A DNA stretch of 64,000 bases from Motacilla alba alba. Taxonomy: Eukaryota > Chordata > Aves > Passeriformes > Motacillidae. Numbering within the stretch: position 1 is the stretch's first letter; every line of letters starts with the position of its first letter. The stretch covers positions 82,399,801 through 82,463,800 of the forward strand of contig NC_052017.1 of the NCBI RefSeq assembly GCF_015832195.1. Direction: 5' to 3'. Under the pieces are notes generated by a model. That model made no database searches. It saw only the letters and a program-made list of their open reading frames with translations, and was not told the DNA's origin. The position numbers and the translations under genes are program-made. Of this stretch, positions 35,501 through 47,655 are shown piece by piece.

Positions 35501-37117
35501 CAGCACAATTTGGGAAAGATGGAATTTTGAAGAGACATAAGCCTAAATAAAATGACCAAAATTTCCACTTTCTCAAAAGCCTGAATTGGTTGGTAGGAAT
35601 TTCCTACCCTGGTCACTGAATTGGATAAAAGCTGTTAGTCCTGATATGTTTTCTGAAATCTTAAACAAATACAAATTTTCCTACTATATTTTAAATGCAT
35701 ATATAATAGGTAAGCAACTGGAGAAATTGGAGGGGAAGGATGTAGTATTTTTAATGTATGAGAGCAATGAGAAAAAAATCCAGAAGTCTTCAGATGATGA
35801 CACTTCACACTTTCTGTATAATCAAGTTCTGTTTGTTTCTCTTTGTCCTTCACTATGTCCCTAGATTCCTTGTGGGATATGGACATCTTTGAACACTTCT
35901 TGAATCTTCTTCAAATCCCTCTTCACTGAGGCAGCAGAGGCAAACAGGCAGTTTCTAGTGTGACATCTATCTGGCTTTATCATGCATGAGCTGCTTTTCT
36001 GTGGAGCTAAGGGATTTTTTTAAAGGTAAGAAATTTTTTGATAGAAAATAAGCTGGAAAATTCTTGTGAAATTTTGCTCAGGTCAAGCTGTCTTTAGAAG
36101 AGGAATTTTTTAAGGGTCCTGAGGAAAAGAAGAGACAACATTGATAAATGATAATATAATCTAAAACCTAAAAATTCCACATCAGTATAATACATAAATG
36201 TATATAAGTCCCTAAGTCCCCCATATCTAGATGATCAGTCAGTTTTTCCTTATTATAAAGACTACATATATTTATGCAGTTTATGGACATTTTATTCAAT
36301 GAGTCTTCTGTAGTTTGTGAAGTGAGATTCTTCTCACTTGTTGCTTTGCTTCTCACTTTGTTTCATTTGTTCATTCATTTGACTTGCGTCCAGTTACTAA
36401 ATGCTGAAAATTTTTTGTATGTGTGCCTGAATTTCCCAAGTATAAACAATTCACGTTATTTCATTTTCATTCTATTGAAACTCCTACTAGACATGGTACT
36501 TATAGGAGTTTATGATACTTATAGGAGTTTAGGCTTCAAAACAAGTTCAGATCAGGAACTGCTATGTTTAATTGCTCTTTGATGGCCTCTGCTGCCCTGA
36601 TGTAGAAAGACATGAATTGAAGTGATGTTAGTGAGCGAGCCAGCACAGAGATGTGTTGCATATATGTGTGTTGCTCATCCTCTCTCTACTGCAGTATAGA
36701 GGTGGCATTTAGTAAACCCATAGCAGTAGTCTCATAGTTGTGGAAAAAAAAAAAAACAACTCTGTTTGTGTTAATCCCACCAGACTGTCTGGCTAGGCTG
36801 GATCAGACCCAAATGTGGATGCAGCACTTACACAAAGCCAAACCGACATAGTGATATTCAAATTTTTGGTTTTCTCCGCAAGCCAATTGCTGTCTCACTT
36901 TTCACAAGCAATAAAAGGCATGAAGCAGATTATAGCCATTTTCAGGAGCATTAGCTGTTCTACAGATTTTTATTTGATAGTAAACTGATGCAGTTTATCT
37001 GCATGTAATATCCACAAGCATTGAGAAGTATACTGAAGCTAAAGAGCTACTAGTACACATAGTATGGCCTCCTGGACTAGGGTCCTTTCCTTGCTGGCTT
37101 GCTACTCATAATCAACC

Positions 37118-37235
37118 ACAGAATCATAGAACATCCTGAGTTATAAGGGACCCAGAAGGATCCTCCAGTCCAACTCCTTCCCTTGCACAGGACAAACCCC
37201 AAAATCACACCATTTGTCTGAGGATGTTGTTCAAT
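37118..37235 (-). mobile_element. CR1 LINE 3' end, antisense
   Basis: ACAGAATCATAGAACATCCT, GGGACCCAGAAGGATCCTCC, AGTCCAACTCCTTCCCTTGC and CACACCATTTGTCTGAGGA form the antisense of a common bird CR1 3' end. Only about 118 bp remain recognisable. Confidence 0.9.
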
Positions 37236-37510
37236 AAATAACATCTTATTTAACTTTACTGGAAGTGTTTTGCCTTCTTGTTTGGCCTTCACAAGCTCTC
37301 CAAGATCTTTCTTTTCATTTGGAAACAAAAGACGGATTAGAAGAATTATGACAAAGTTTTTCATATCTAGAATTAGGTTCTCTGCAGTGACTTAAAACAC
37401 TGTACTTCAGGAATGAGAGAAAAGTAGTGTTCAGCTCTATGTCTTGGAAGCACATAAATAAAATTAAAATATCAGTGTAGACTTTCTGAATTGCATTTTT
37501 GGGATTTTTT

Positions 37511-37537
37511 GGGGGGAGTGGGGGGGGAGAGGGTGGG
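37511..37537 (+). other. G-quadruplex-capable G-tract
   Basis: G6-AGT-G8-AGA-G3-T-G3: four runs of at least three G with loops of 1-3 bases, which satisfies the usual quadruplex pattern. A further GGG lies at 37,501. Confidence 0.8.
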
Positions 37538-39742
37538 ACCAGAAGACCCAGAGCAACATATGCTTTAGTAAATATGTTTCAGTTAATATTCAACAGTTGG
37601 TATGTATGGGAACTGAGATTAATTGGGAATAAAAAAGAAAAAAAAAAAAAAAGGAATGATAAAGAGCAAAACAAACCTTGTTATCATGCCCCTTCTGTCC
37701 TTGATTGACTCTGTTGATTGCCTCTGTTGTTAACATGCACCCTCTGTTCTTGTCTGAGTCTGGTCTTGATTGAGTCTGTTCTTAACAGCCCTTCTCACAT
37801 TGATGTTGTCATTTGTTCCTCTAAGGAACAGCAATACACAGAGGATTACCACTGTGTGTGTGTTTGCCACTGGGAGAAGCATCTCATCTGAGGATGGACT
37901 TACTTTCCAATCCTTCACTCACTGAGAATTGAATGTTTCAAGCTCAGTAATTTTGATGGGATTAGCAGTTCAGGTGTTCAGATCAATGGTTTAAAAGAAG
38001 CCCATTTTTCAGAAAGTGCTGAAAATGTGAACCCTGGGGATTTTTTCAAGGGCAAAAACGTGTTGCCAAAATTATGGCAGCTGGAATTGCTGCTAACTTC
38101 TTTGGGGGAAGGAGGGTTGTTTGTTATTTTAAATCCAATATTTTTTGGCCAGCAGTCTCTGTCAGGTGCTGAAGAGAGAAGAAATAAAATGTCCTAGTGA
38201 GAGAGTTGTGCTTTTTTGTTTGTATGTGTTTATCAAATATAATCCCCTCAAATTGCAACAGATTACAAACTAACGCTTCTAGAAGTGTATTTCCTTCTGT
38301 CCTTGTTTTCCAATTCAATGTTATATGGAATGGCATTGGGCTACAATAAGAGAGTCAAATCAACTGCAGAACTGTTAGGTTTGTTTTATTATTAATGAGA
38401 TTCCTAGGTTTCTGAGTCCTATGAAAAATGCTTACAAAGATCTGTTAGAGATAGTATAGGCTTGTGAATTTTGAAAGGGATTTTAGGGAGGGTTGGATAG
38501 TACATATCCAAGTCCTTCTTTGCCCTCCAGTATATTCAAAATGTGAATTTGCCAGCTATTTTTAACCCTTCCCTCCTTCCAGTATGTGTGTTTCCACATT
38601 ATGAATAATTTAATTTCTCCCCTGATTAGTCATCTATATTTTCAGCTCATCCAAGTTGCCTTATGAGCTTAATAAATGCATTGTTCATTTTATATTCTAC
38701 AAAAAGAACTAGCCATGATGCCTGCAAGCTCAAATACCTTGAAGGGAGCTTCTTTCATGTTCCCAGTTAATTAAGAGATCTAGTAGACTTGACAAGTTTC
38801 AGTCATTTGGCAGGAGAAGCTTTTATTTTTCCATGAATTTGAAGTTGTTTCTTAAATAACTTACTTATCTCCCTCCCTGAGACATTTTTCCACATTCTTA
38901 TTTCTTTGAAATGTTTCATACAAACTGTCATTGCTTGACAGCCCTGGATCCTTTACTCTGCCTCATCCACAAGCACAAGTAACTGTGCTCCTGATGAGAA
39001 GGAAGCCTATTTTTACTTTCTCTGGTTAAAGAAATCCTAGATCGATCATCCAAAGATGTATTTCATTTGTGGAAATTATCATATAATAATAAAGATCTTT
39101 AGCAGCAGAGACTGTTAAATTTATTTACCTTATTATAGGTGAGCGGTAATTTCATTGAAACCAATGTTATTTCTGATTTATCTTCATTGCAGCTTTGACA
39201 TAACTGCTGCAGCATTGCCTTTTTGTCTGAACAGGCCACTAATAAAGCACAACAAATCAGTGACTTAGATAAATTTTCTATTGTGTCGATGTAGTTTGTC
39301 TGTTGGTATCCAGTGTGTTATTTGGGGAAGAAAAATACATGGATTCTATGCAAACAATGACAAAATTTGCATTGGTAACGCATTTGTAGAATTCAAGCAG
39401 AAGGTGTTTGGTTAGACAGGCTGCAATTACCTCTTCATGAAGCATCCTGTGGCACCTATATGCTTCACATAATTCCAAGATGCTCTTGTTGGGATTGTGC
39501 ACAAATATTGGGAAACAGCCATGAGGGAGTACTCCGCGAGACATCTTCATTGTTTCAGTGTGGTGCATGTGCCTCTCATCACTGGAGTGATGGAAACATT
39601 GTATATTTCCACGGTACACTTGCATGGCCTTACACAAAATGCATATTATAAAGAGTTTTGTTTGCCATCTCATGGCACTGCAAAGAGACCCTCAAGCCTA
39701 CATCCTTCAAGAGAATTACTCTGAATGCAGGGCCAGTAAGAA

Positions 39743-39809
39743 AATAATGCTGATCCATCTCATTTGCATAAAGGTTGCTAAATTCAATAATGCTGATCCA
39801 TCTCGTTTG
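39743..39809. repeat. Spaced direct repeat, offset 43 bp
   Basis: AATAATGCTGATCCATCTC at 39,743 and again at 39,786, with TTTGC following after one base in both copies. Confidence 0.9.
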
Positions 39810-41921
39810 CTTAACGGGTGTTGCATTCTCAGTGAAAAATATCACATGGCTGAACTTGCTTTAATTATATCCATCCCATCCTGCATCTGCTCACTCTGGG
39901 TCAGAGCTGCAATGTCAGTCCAAATATGGGGAGCTTGAGGAGAAAGTACATATGTACAAACACAATTCTTAAAATTCAGGTATATTTAACAAAATCAAGA
40001 CTCTACAATAACCTTGAAGATGCCTTTTCTCTTGTTAGCCTAATTTAGATAAGATCTTATGACCAGCACTTTGCTGGGGGACTACTTCTATTTTAGTCTC
40101 TGTGACAAAACATTAATTCTGCTTTGCACATTTGTGCAGTCCTGCGACATTCATTCCCCCAAAATCCACATGCCAAAAACATGACAAAAGGAGATTGTTT
40201 ATTATGCCAATGTATTGTTAAAATTCTAGGGTTTATTATTTTCTTCTTTTTAATTTTTTTGAATCAACAGACAAATAATACAGTTTTTCAGGATTGTACT
40301 GTAATCCTCTAATAGCATTGTTTTGTTTTATTAGCAATTGCTGAAGTATGTCTTCAGTCAGTTTAACATTATGAATTGTAACACTGCTTCAGAAATCTTT
40401 TAGTATTTGTTGACATTTTTGAGCAATCTCAATTCTAAAGATAAATGAATGTAGTAGTGGCTGAGTTTATTGTGAACCGCAAAAAGAGATCCTCAGAACA
40501 ATATCTACATTGTTACCTTCCCCTAAGTGTTAGCAAGGTCTAAATTTGCATCATTAAATAGTTCTCCACACCTCACACAAATGACCATAATAAGCAATTC
40601 TAGAATCCTCTTGCATCTGTGAAATAATGCATCATTATGAATGTAACAATTTCACATTGAACTCCTTCATAAAGTACTTCACTTCATAAAACACTAGTAT
40701 TTTGCTTCATAAGGCATTTCTTCACAGTCCACATGAAAACAGTCTACATTATGAGCTGAGGGAGACCTTGAAAAAAGTTTTATGATTTTTCAAGGCCCAT
40801 CGCATGAATACTTTCTGTACCATTGTTCAGCCACTGTCTCATCTGCTCAAAAAATACAGCATTTTATTTTGTCCTTGAAAAATCAATAAATTAATGTAGG
40901 CAAAATTAGGTATTTTAATTTGGCCATTTGAATTTTAAACTGTACTGAAAAATTTTAAATAATTATTGTAATGGTACTGCTAACAATTTCTAAAACTACA
41001 AAATCAATTAATTTTAAGTAACCTGGCTGAACTACTAGGATGCTTTAAATATCATGACCAGACTTAAAAGGTTAATTAAGGTTTAAACACCCTTATCTAT
41101 CTGTGCATTTCCTTTATGACTTAAGTGAACCATACACCTTGTATTCTCTCATATTCTCTTTAAAAAAGTGCTTATTAAGTTTTGCTGCTGGATCTTATTT
41201 ACTAAGAGATCTGTAAGAATAAATACAGCAGAGTGTACTGTAGAGGACGAGACATAAGCATGCTTTGTCTTAAACATTCTGAATATGGCTACAGGAAGCT
41301 TGTGATTGGAAGAGAATGTCCCACAGAGGTTGGGACAGGCTGTGCTGAGCCAGCTTCCTGCTCCGCCTTGAGACTTGTGCTCAGCCTCCCCCCAGTCCAC
41401 TTCCTGGAGAAGATCTGCCTCTGTGTGCATGGAAAAAAATGTGCAAAAATTCTAATTTACTTGAGAAACATACACCAGGTTAATTATAAAAGGAAATGAA
41501 TTTGTCCCCCTCCCTCTCTCTTGGACAGAGATTGGGCCTTCTCATTCCATCTTTTCCTCTCTTCTCATCTCCTCTCTTTTCTCTTCTTTGTCTTGCAGCC
41601 CCAGCTCTAGACAATCCACATGGCAGCACCAACATGGGATCCAGGGACTGGTGATATTCCTTGTTTTCTTCCCTTGCTTTGCCTGGGAAAATGAGCAAAA
41701 CATGGCTATCGTATTCTATCCTCTAATCCTTATTGAAATTTGCTGTGGGAGTGGGGAGCTTGTGAAGGTGTTTTGGCTTGTGAATCAGCAAGCACAATTT
41801 AGAAGTTTGTTGCTGGACTTGTGATGTGTACTGTACAAAATTAAAGTTTTCTTATCCTCCTCTCTTGTAGAAGTGCATTGTAAGAATTTAAGGGAATGTT
41901 AACTAGTACCTTTTGAGTCAA

Positions 41922-42032
41922 AACATTGGGTTGGTTGCTGGAGTTATAAAAGATCATGTAATAAAACATAAGAGTTGCCCGACATGTGTCCAGTGTCTTT
42001 GTTCAGCCTGACAATAATTTATAACAAACATT
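41922..42032 (+). mobile_element. Candidate 100-bp LTR remnant (41,927-42,026)
   Basis: A TG...CA segment is flanked by AACAT on both sides (41,922-41,926 and 42,027-42,031; a sixth base T also agrees). Inside are TTATAAAAG (41,944-41,952) and AATAAA (41,960-41,965), then a U5-like stretch ending TTTATAACA. The arrangement is LTR-like, but the element is very short and the box-to-signal spacing tight. The true 5' border may lie further left, and a chance match of the flanks cannot be excluded. Confidence 0.4.
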
Positions 42033-42080
42033 ACACCCTCTATCATTGAATCATGACAGGTTTCAAGTAAGTTTTCATAC

Positions 42081-42793
42081 TGTAGAATGGCTTAGGTTGA
42101 AAGGGAACTTGAAGATCATCTATTCCAAATCCCTCGGCTTCAGGCAAGGACACTTTCCACAAGATCAGGTTCCTTAGAGCTCCATCCAACCTTCCACCAG
42201 CAGTTCCAGGAGCAAGGCATCCAAACTTCTCTGGGCAACCTGCTGCAGTGGCTCACCATTATTACAGTAAAGAATTTCTTCCTAATGTCTAATGTAACCC
42301 TACTTTCTTTCAGTTGGAAATTATCCCCCCCCCTTGTCCCATCACTACATGCTCTTGAAAAAAGTCCCTTTCCATTTTTCTTGTAGGCTTCTATATGTAC
42401 TGGAATGCTGCAATTAGGACACCCCAAGGCCTTCTCTTTTCCAGCCTAAGCAATCCCAGTTCTCTCAGCTTTTACTTGTAGGAGAGGTGTTTCATCTCTC
42501 TAATCTTCTTGGTGGCCTCCTTTGGACTCGCTCCAACAGTTCCCTGTCCTTCTTGTGCTCGGGACCCCAGAGCTCAAGGCAGCACTGCAGGTGGGGGTCT
42601 CACCAGAGCAGAGCAATCCCCTCCCTCTCTCTGCTGGTTTTGGATGCAGCCCAGGACACATTTGGTTTCTGGGCTGTGAGTGCCCATGGCTGGGTCATGT
42701 CCAGCCTCTCATCCACCAGCATCCCCAAGTCCTTCTGGTCAGGTCTGCCCTTGGTCTATTCATCCCCCAGTCTGTGTTGGTACCAGATATGGC

Positions 42794-42796
<3 letters not shown>
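42081..42796 (-). mobile_element. CR1 LINE 3' region, antisense
   Basis: From the left: TAGAATGGCTTAGGTTGAAA, GGGAACTTGAAGATCATC, TTCTCTGGGCAACCTGCTGC, AAAGAATTTCTTCCTAATGT, CAAGGCAGCACTGCAGGTGG, TCTCACCAGAGCAGAGCAAT and TCCCCAAGTCCTTCTGGTCA. This is the antisense of a CR1 3' region extending into the ORF2 end. The 5'-truncated end abuts the (AT)n at 42,797. The 151-codon + frame at 42,487-42,942 is antisense to it. Confidence 0.94.

Positions 42797-42829
<33 letters not shown>
42797..42829. repeat. (AT)16 microsatellite at the CR1 5' junction
   Basis: Uninterrupted AT run directly following CR1 sequence. Confidence 0.97.
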
Positions 42830-42834
<5 letters not shown>

Positions 42835-45800
42835 AGAAAAGTAACAGCCTCACTAAATGTAGAGAGAGGTCATCACAGAGCAACCAAGTTGCACATAAAG
42901 CTTAGCAAAAGTAGATATATAACTTATCAGCTAATCTTTTAGTCTTCATGACCCAAGAAAAATTCAAAGGGATAAACATTTTTCATGTACATTGAATACA
43001 CTGTGGTGGGCAAGAGCAGAGAAAGTTCTAAAAAGCCTTTAAGTTATTGACAATAAAAGTCAGGCTGTCTTGGGTATGGAAGTATCTTGTCATGCTCATC
43101 CCACACTTCAGGGTAGGTTATGCTTGTGCTTCACTGGAAGAAGTATTAGCAGGATGAAGTGCATCTTTCATCTCTCTCTCTCTCTTTTTTTTCTTTTTTT
43201 TTTTTTTAATAAAAGAAGTTTCCAGGTTTGGGATGGAAATGGAAGAGGGAAGAATGCAAATTTGCCACAGATGCATTCAAACTTTTTCCACATGACCCAG
43301 AAGGAGTAGTATGGCAACAGCAACTTGCTCCCTGTAAAGCTTTTAAATGAAATGTTCTTTAATAAGAACAGGATTTGTTCTCATACGAGTCAGAGTTTTC
43401 CCAGTATTTTCAATGTGAACAGGATTTGAGTCATTTCCTCACTAAGTGGCAATGAGGAAAATTGAGTGAATAGGTCTCATGATCTCCTATTTGCCAGTAT
43501 CTGAGTACCTAATTGATTTAGATTCTGAATACATAATTGTAAGCTTGTGGAACATAGTGGGGTGTATAAATCTGCTCATCCCAAATGACCTAAAGTCTAC
43601 GTGAGCAGTATCATCTGAATTCTTAAGGCCAGCTGCGCACTACAGTTATTAATGACCATGTTCCTCAGCTTGCAGTGTTGGACTAATTGTTTGTCAGATG
43701 TGAATTCAGATACAAGCAAATGTGGGAGTATTGAAAAGGACAATTTATGGCTTACTTCAGGAAACCTATTGTTTCTTTTATGTTCTTACATTAATGTATC
43801 TTCTTACGTTTCTGCTGGTTATTGGTCAAGTTCTGACCTTTGCTGTACAGGTACAGCTCAGTCAACATAAATTAGTTAGGACTGCTGTCAGCTATATGGT
43901 TTGTGTTTACTGTGTTGTGATGCATCACATACAACCTCGCACCCCTCTGTTTCTGGTGTGGCATGAATAGTTCCATAATACGGATATGATTCAAGAATGC
44001 ATTTCTGTTAAGGATTAGTTTACCACAAAGAGCAGTTAATGCTATCCATTTATATTGCATTTTGAAAGGGAATTGTAGCTACTCAGCATTTTTTTAAAGA
44101 ATGAGGTCTTTAAAGGCAAATACATCTTAATATAAGCATTTAACTGGAGTTACTGTGTCTTGCAACTTTAGGTCTTGGCACACTGCTGTTGCTTTTGTAA
44201 CAGATGGTTTCTCCCTGAAGACCTAAAACTCCGAGGTTTTGAGCAGCAGTGACAAAATACTTCATGGCATTAGGGGTATCAATTAAAACATAAAAAAAAA
44301 AAAAAAAGCTGCCTATATATGTTATCATAATTTAGAAGACACAATCTCAGAGAAAGGTTATGAAGAAATAAATCTTGTTTACCAAGCAACACAGCCACAT
44401 GTGGATAACCCAATAACAATGACTTTTTGTCTCTTTAGCCTTAAGGAAAATATGTATTCATAACTCTTATTATGTTTTCATGTTCCCCACCATACACATG
44501 GAAACCAAAATAATATTCTCATTCTGTCTGTTTTTCTCACTTAGATTGTCTGGTAAGCATTTCCGCACTCTGGTGATTGAGGATTGATTATGGCCCATGA
44601 AGATATGATTGTAAATGTGAATGCTGAGTGCCATATGTATGAATTTAATCTAGCAACTTTTAGTCTGAGTAAGATCAGGTATGATTTCCTTTGTTTTTCC
44701 ATTTGTTCACAAAAAAAATGCTATATTTTTTTATTATTTTTAATTAGTCAGCTTATGATTTCTCAGCCTAGACAGATCAGTCTACTTCATACATCACAAA
44801 AAAATCCAAACAGAACATAACATAATCCATGGTATAAATTTTAGACCCGTGATGCTGGAGAGTTCAGGCTCTCATTTAAAGTAGAAAAAAAAATAATATT
44901 GATGCACTCAAGATGAAAAGGTTTTGATCTGACAGTATCAAAGAAGCCTTAGATTTCCAGCAAAGCCCTGGAGACTCATAATAAAAGATACTGGTTTTTT
45001 TTTCCTCCTCTCCTGAAATAGGCATATTCTTCATACTAATTATATTATTACATGTTCAATAAATAGATCAACAGCTGCTAGTACAGAGTCTTAGGAAACA
45101 GGCTGGACTGGAACAGTGTTAAAAGGCTAGACTGTATCTTTTAAGTGGCTCATGAGAAACTTCAGTAGTCCTCAATTTTTTTTACTGGTATTCTTTCTGG
45201 TGTTAAAAAAAAATCTTGGGAGACTTTTAGGAATAAATTTAGATAGTCATTAAACTTCATTCTGGTCTCTTAAGGAGGGAAGAAACTGACCTGAATTAAT
45301 TTTGACCTCAGGCAACCTTAGCAAGACTCAGGGAACTTAGGAACAGTGAGGAACCTAATAAAGAGAAATGCATTATAGATCACAAAGTGATTTTTTCCCG
45401 AAATCTTCCGAGGTCTAGGTACCTGTTCAACTTCAAAGACTGTCTGTCTTTGAGACAAGGAACCAGAAATTTATAATTGAAAGCTGGGAATAGTATTTTT
45501 GTCTCTAGGAATATTGGAGTAAGGGAAACTGGCAATGGTTCTGAAGGTCTAGCTGCAAGATGGAATTTCTTGAAAAAAAAAAAACAGACGGTGCTTAAAA
45601 CAAGGAAAGATCCTAGCATGGAAATGAAGGTACCAAAATAATGGTATCCTACTGGGCCAAAGGTGAAGACAACACACAGGCCAAGGGTGACTCAGGAACC
45701 TTTTAGCTGTACAGCCTTGTTCTGGCCCTATCTTTTTATTGTGGACTGATGTATGTCAAAGAAAAAAAACTAGATAACATCTGTGTATTAATAATAGCTG

Positions 45801-47604
45801 TTCATAAAATTATGCCAGAAAAAATTGGAAAAAAACATATTTGGTATATTCGTTCAGGGGGAAGTAAAGTCTCAGATTTCAACAGCTTTGTCCCTGCATT
45901 TGAAAAAATAATGTTAAACTATTGTTCTCTGACCAGGCAAAGAATCAGCCACTTAATATGTATCTTTCTTTGTTTGTATGTCTTTCTTAAGCATTAGTAT
46001 AGGTAAAGATGACAAAGATTTTTGTTTCATTAAAATTAATCAATTTCCGTCCAGCTTTCAGACCTCAGGTCACAATACCAAAAATCCTAACAATGCAATA
46101 CTCTTCCACCTCAAAACGGTTGCTAACAAGAGCTCACATTCTTTTTGGGAGTCACTTGGCGTTTTTAAATGCTGCTGAGTTTAGTAGTAAATGATAGGTG
46201 ACTTTACATAGAAAAATAATGGCAGTAAAAACCCTCTTACTTTCACATGACTTTCAAAACCCTGTAAAGACTGGTTCAAGGACTGGAATAGGTGGCAGAT
46301 GTATTTTTGTGCCTTCCATTACAGTTTCTAATGATTAGACAGCAGAGAAGACTACATTCAGGACTGCCTCAAAGACACTCAGTTGAGTTGGACTAATGAC
46401 TAGCAGCTGTTAGAGCATGTTATTATGCCATCTTAACAGTGGCTTCTGAAAGGTCCAGGCAATCTTCACTCTATGACTGTATATTTATTTGACATTTTAA
46501 AATGACCTTTGCTTAAACCAATTTATGTCTTACTGAATTCTTGCTGGAGTCTCCTTGGGAGGGATTGGTTGGTATTTGTGAGTTCCAACCATTTGATCTA
46601 TAGGAATTTAGTTTTGTGTAACTCAGTCATAGTTGCATTGGTTTGAGTTTGGCTCCCCCCCCATTTATTAATTTTTAATAATAATTGACTTTCTTTTAAG
46701 ATTTATATAAGTCAGTAAAATTCTTACAACTAGTGGATATTTTATATCAATATACAGACTTAAAATGAAGTGCTTAGAGACCAGGGTTTAGAGTATAAAA
46801 TTAGAATTTTCATTGCATATAACATTAATGCTCTGACTTTGTCACTATTTGTTAACAAAAAAACCAGGTGTTTTCTTCCAGAAGCCGGTGTACTTCTTCT
46901 AGTCACAATATTCATTGAGCATTCATGTATCATGCAAATATAACCCTTAATTTATTGTCTCTCTCTAACCATGTGCAGAGGCTCTATAAGTAGAGTTTGT
47001 ACATTTACAGTTTTTAAAGTCACACAATTATTCACTGGCTAGATACAGAGCAGGTAGCTAGGAGTAACTAGACTAAACATGAGTATGCTCAGCATCTCCA
47101 GCACAGGCATCTGATGAGTCTTGGCTGTCCAGATAATTATTATTGATGTGGAAAAGTGTCAGATCCTCCATGGTCCTTGTTGGCTTGTTCTTAATCCTTC
47201 TGAGTTCTCATTTTTTGACTCACTCATTCTTTTCAGCCTTTCAGCCCTTTACATGTCACTGTTGTTCTCTGATTCCTCAAGTCAGCACTACCATTTCAAA
47301 ATTTCCCCTTTTGTCTTTGCTTCTTTTTTTCTTGAGAAAATCTTGGCTTTAGCCTGTGTCGTCTCACAGCTCAAGAATTTTTCAGTAAAGCTGAGCCAAG
47401 GCCGCATAACTGTGCCTTACAAAACTGGGCCATGGGCTACAGACAGCTCAGCCCCTGTGCCACAGATTGCAGTGTGGGCAGACAGATCTGTTTGGAATAG
47501 GTATGGCTTGCCCTAAGAATGAATGCATAGGTATTGCACATACTCCTGAGATTATCTTAATATCAATTATGTCAGGGGTAAAGACTTCTCTTTAGCTAAG
47601 TATC

Positions 47605-47655
47605 TTGGGGTTTTGGGGGGTTTTTTTGGTTTTTTTGTTTTTGTTTTTTTTTGTA
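47605..47655. repeat. T-rich tract with G4/G6 interruptions
   Basis: Same style as 8,994-9,066: T-runs separated by G4, G6 and GG. Confidence 0.85.

Larger units (their letters stand above)
30800..37117. other. Mostly unique sequence, no gene seen
   Basis: The first 700 bp include a GC-richer patch (see separate entry). The rest is AT-rich with an (AT)17 tract at 32,503. Frames reach 102 codons (36,274-36,582) without recognisable domains. An 18-bp direct duplication (ACTTATAGGAGTTTATGA-like) lies at about 36,498-36,533. Confidence 0.5.
37236..41921. other. AT-rich unique sequence, no gene seen
   Basis: Holds a G-rich tract (37,501-37,537), an A-run (37,629-37,643), a 43-bp spaced duplication (39,743-39,809) and several slow-looking stretches. 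The largest frame (131 codons, 39,278-39,673 minus) has no recognisable domain. Confidence 0.5.

Noticed and set aside
41560..41598. Pyrimidine tract followed by CAG, resembling a splice acceptor (and a second at about 41,853-41,870)
   Set aside because: No matching exon with protein similarity or donor site could be assigned; such tracts are common by chance.
42487..42942. 151-codon + strand frame
   Set aside because: Antisense of CR1 followed by translation of the (AT)n tract (Ile-Tyr repeats).
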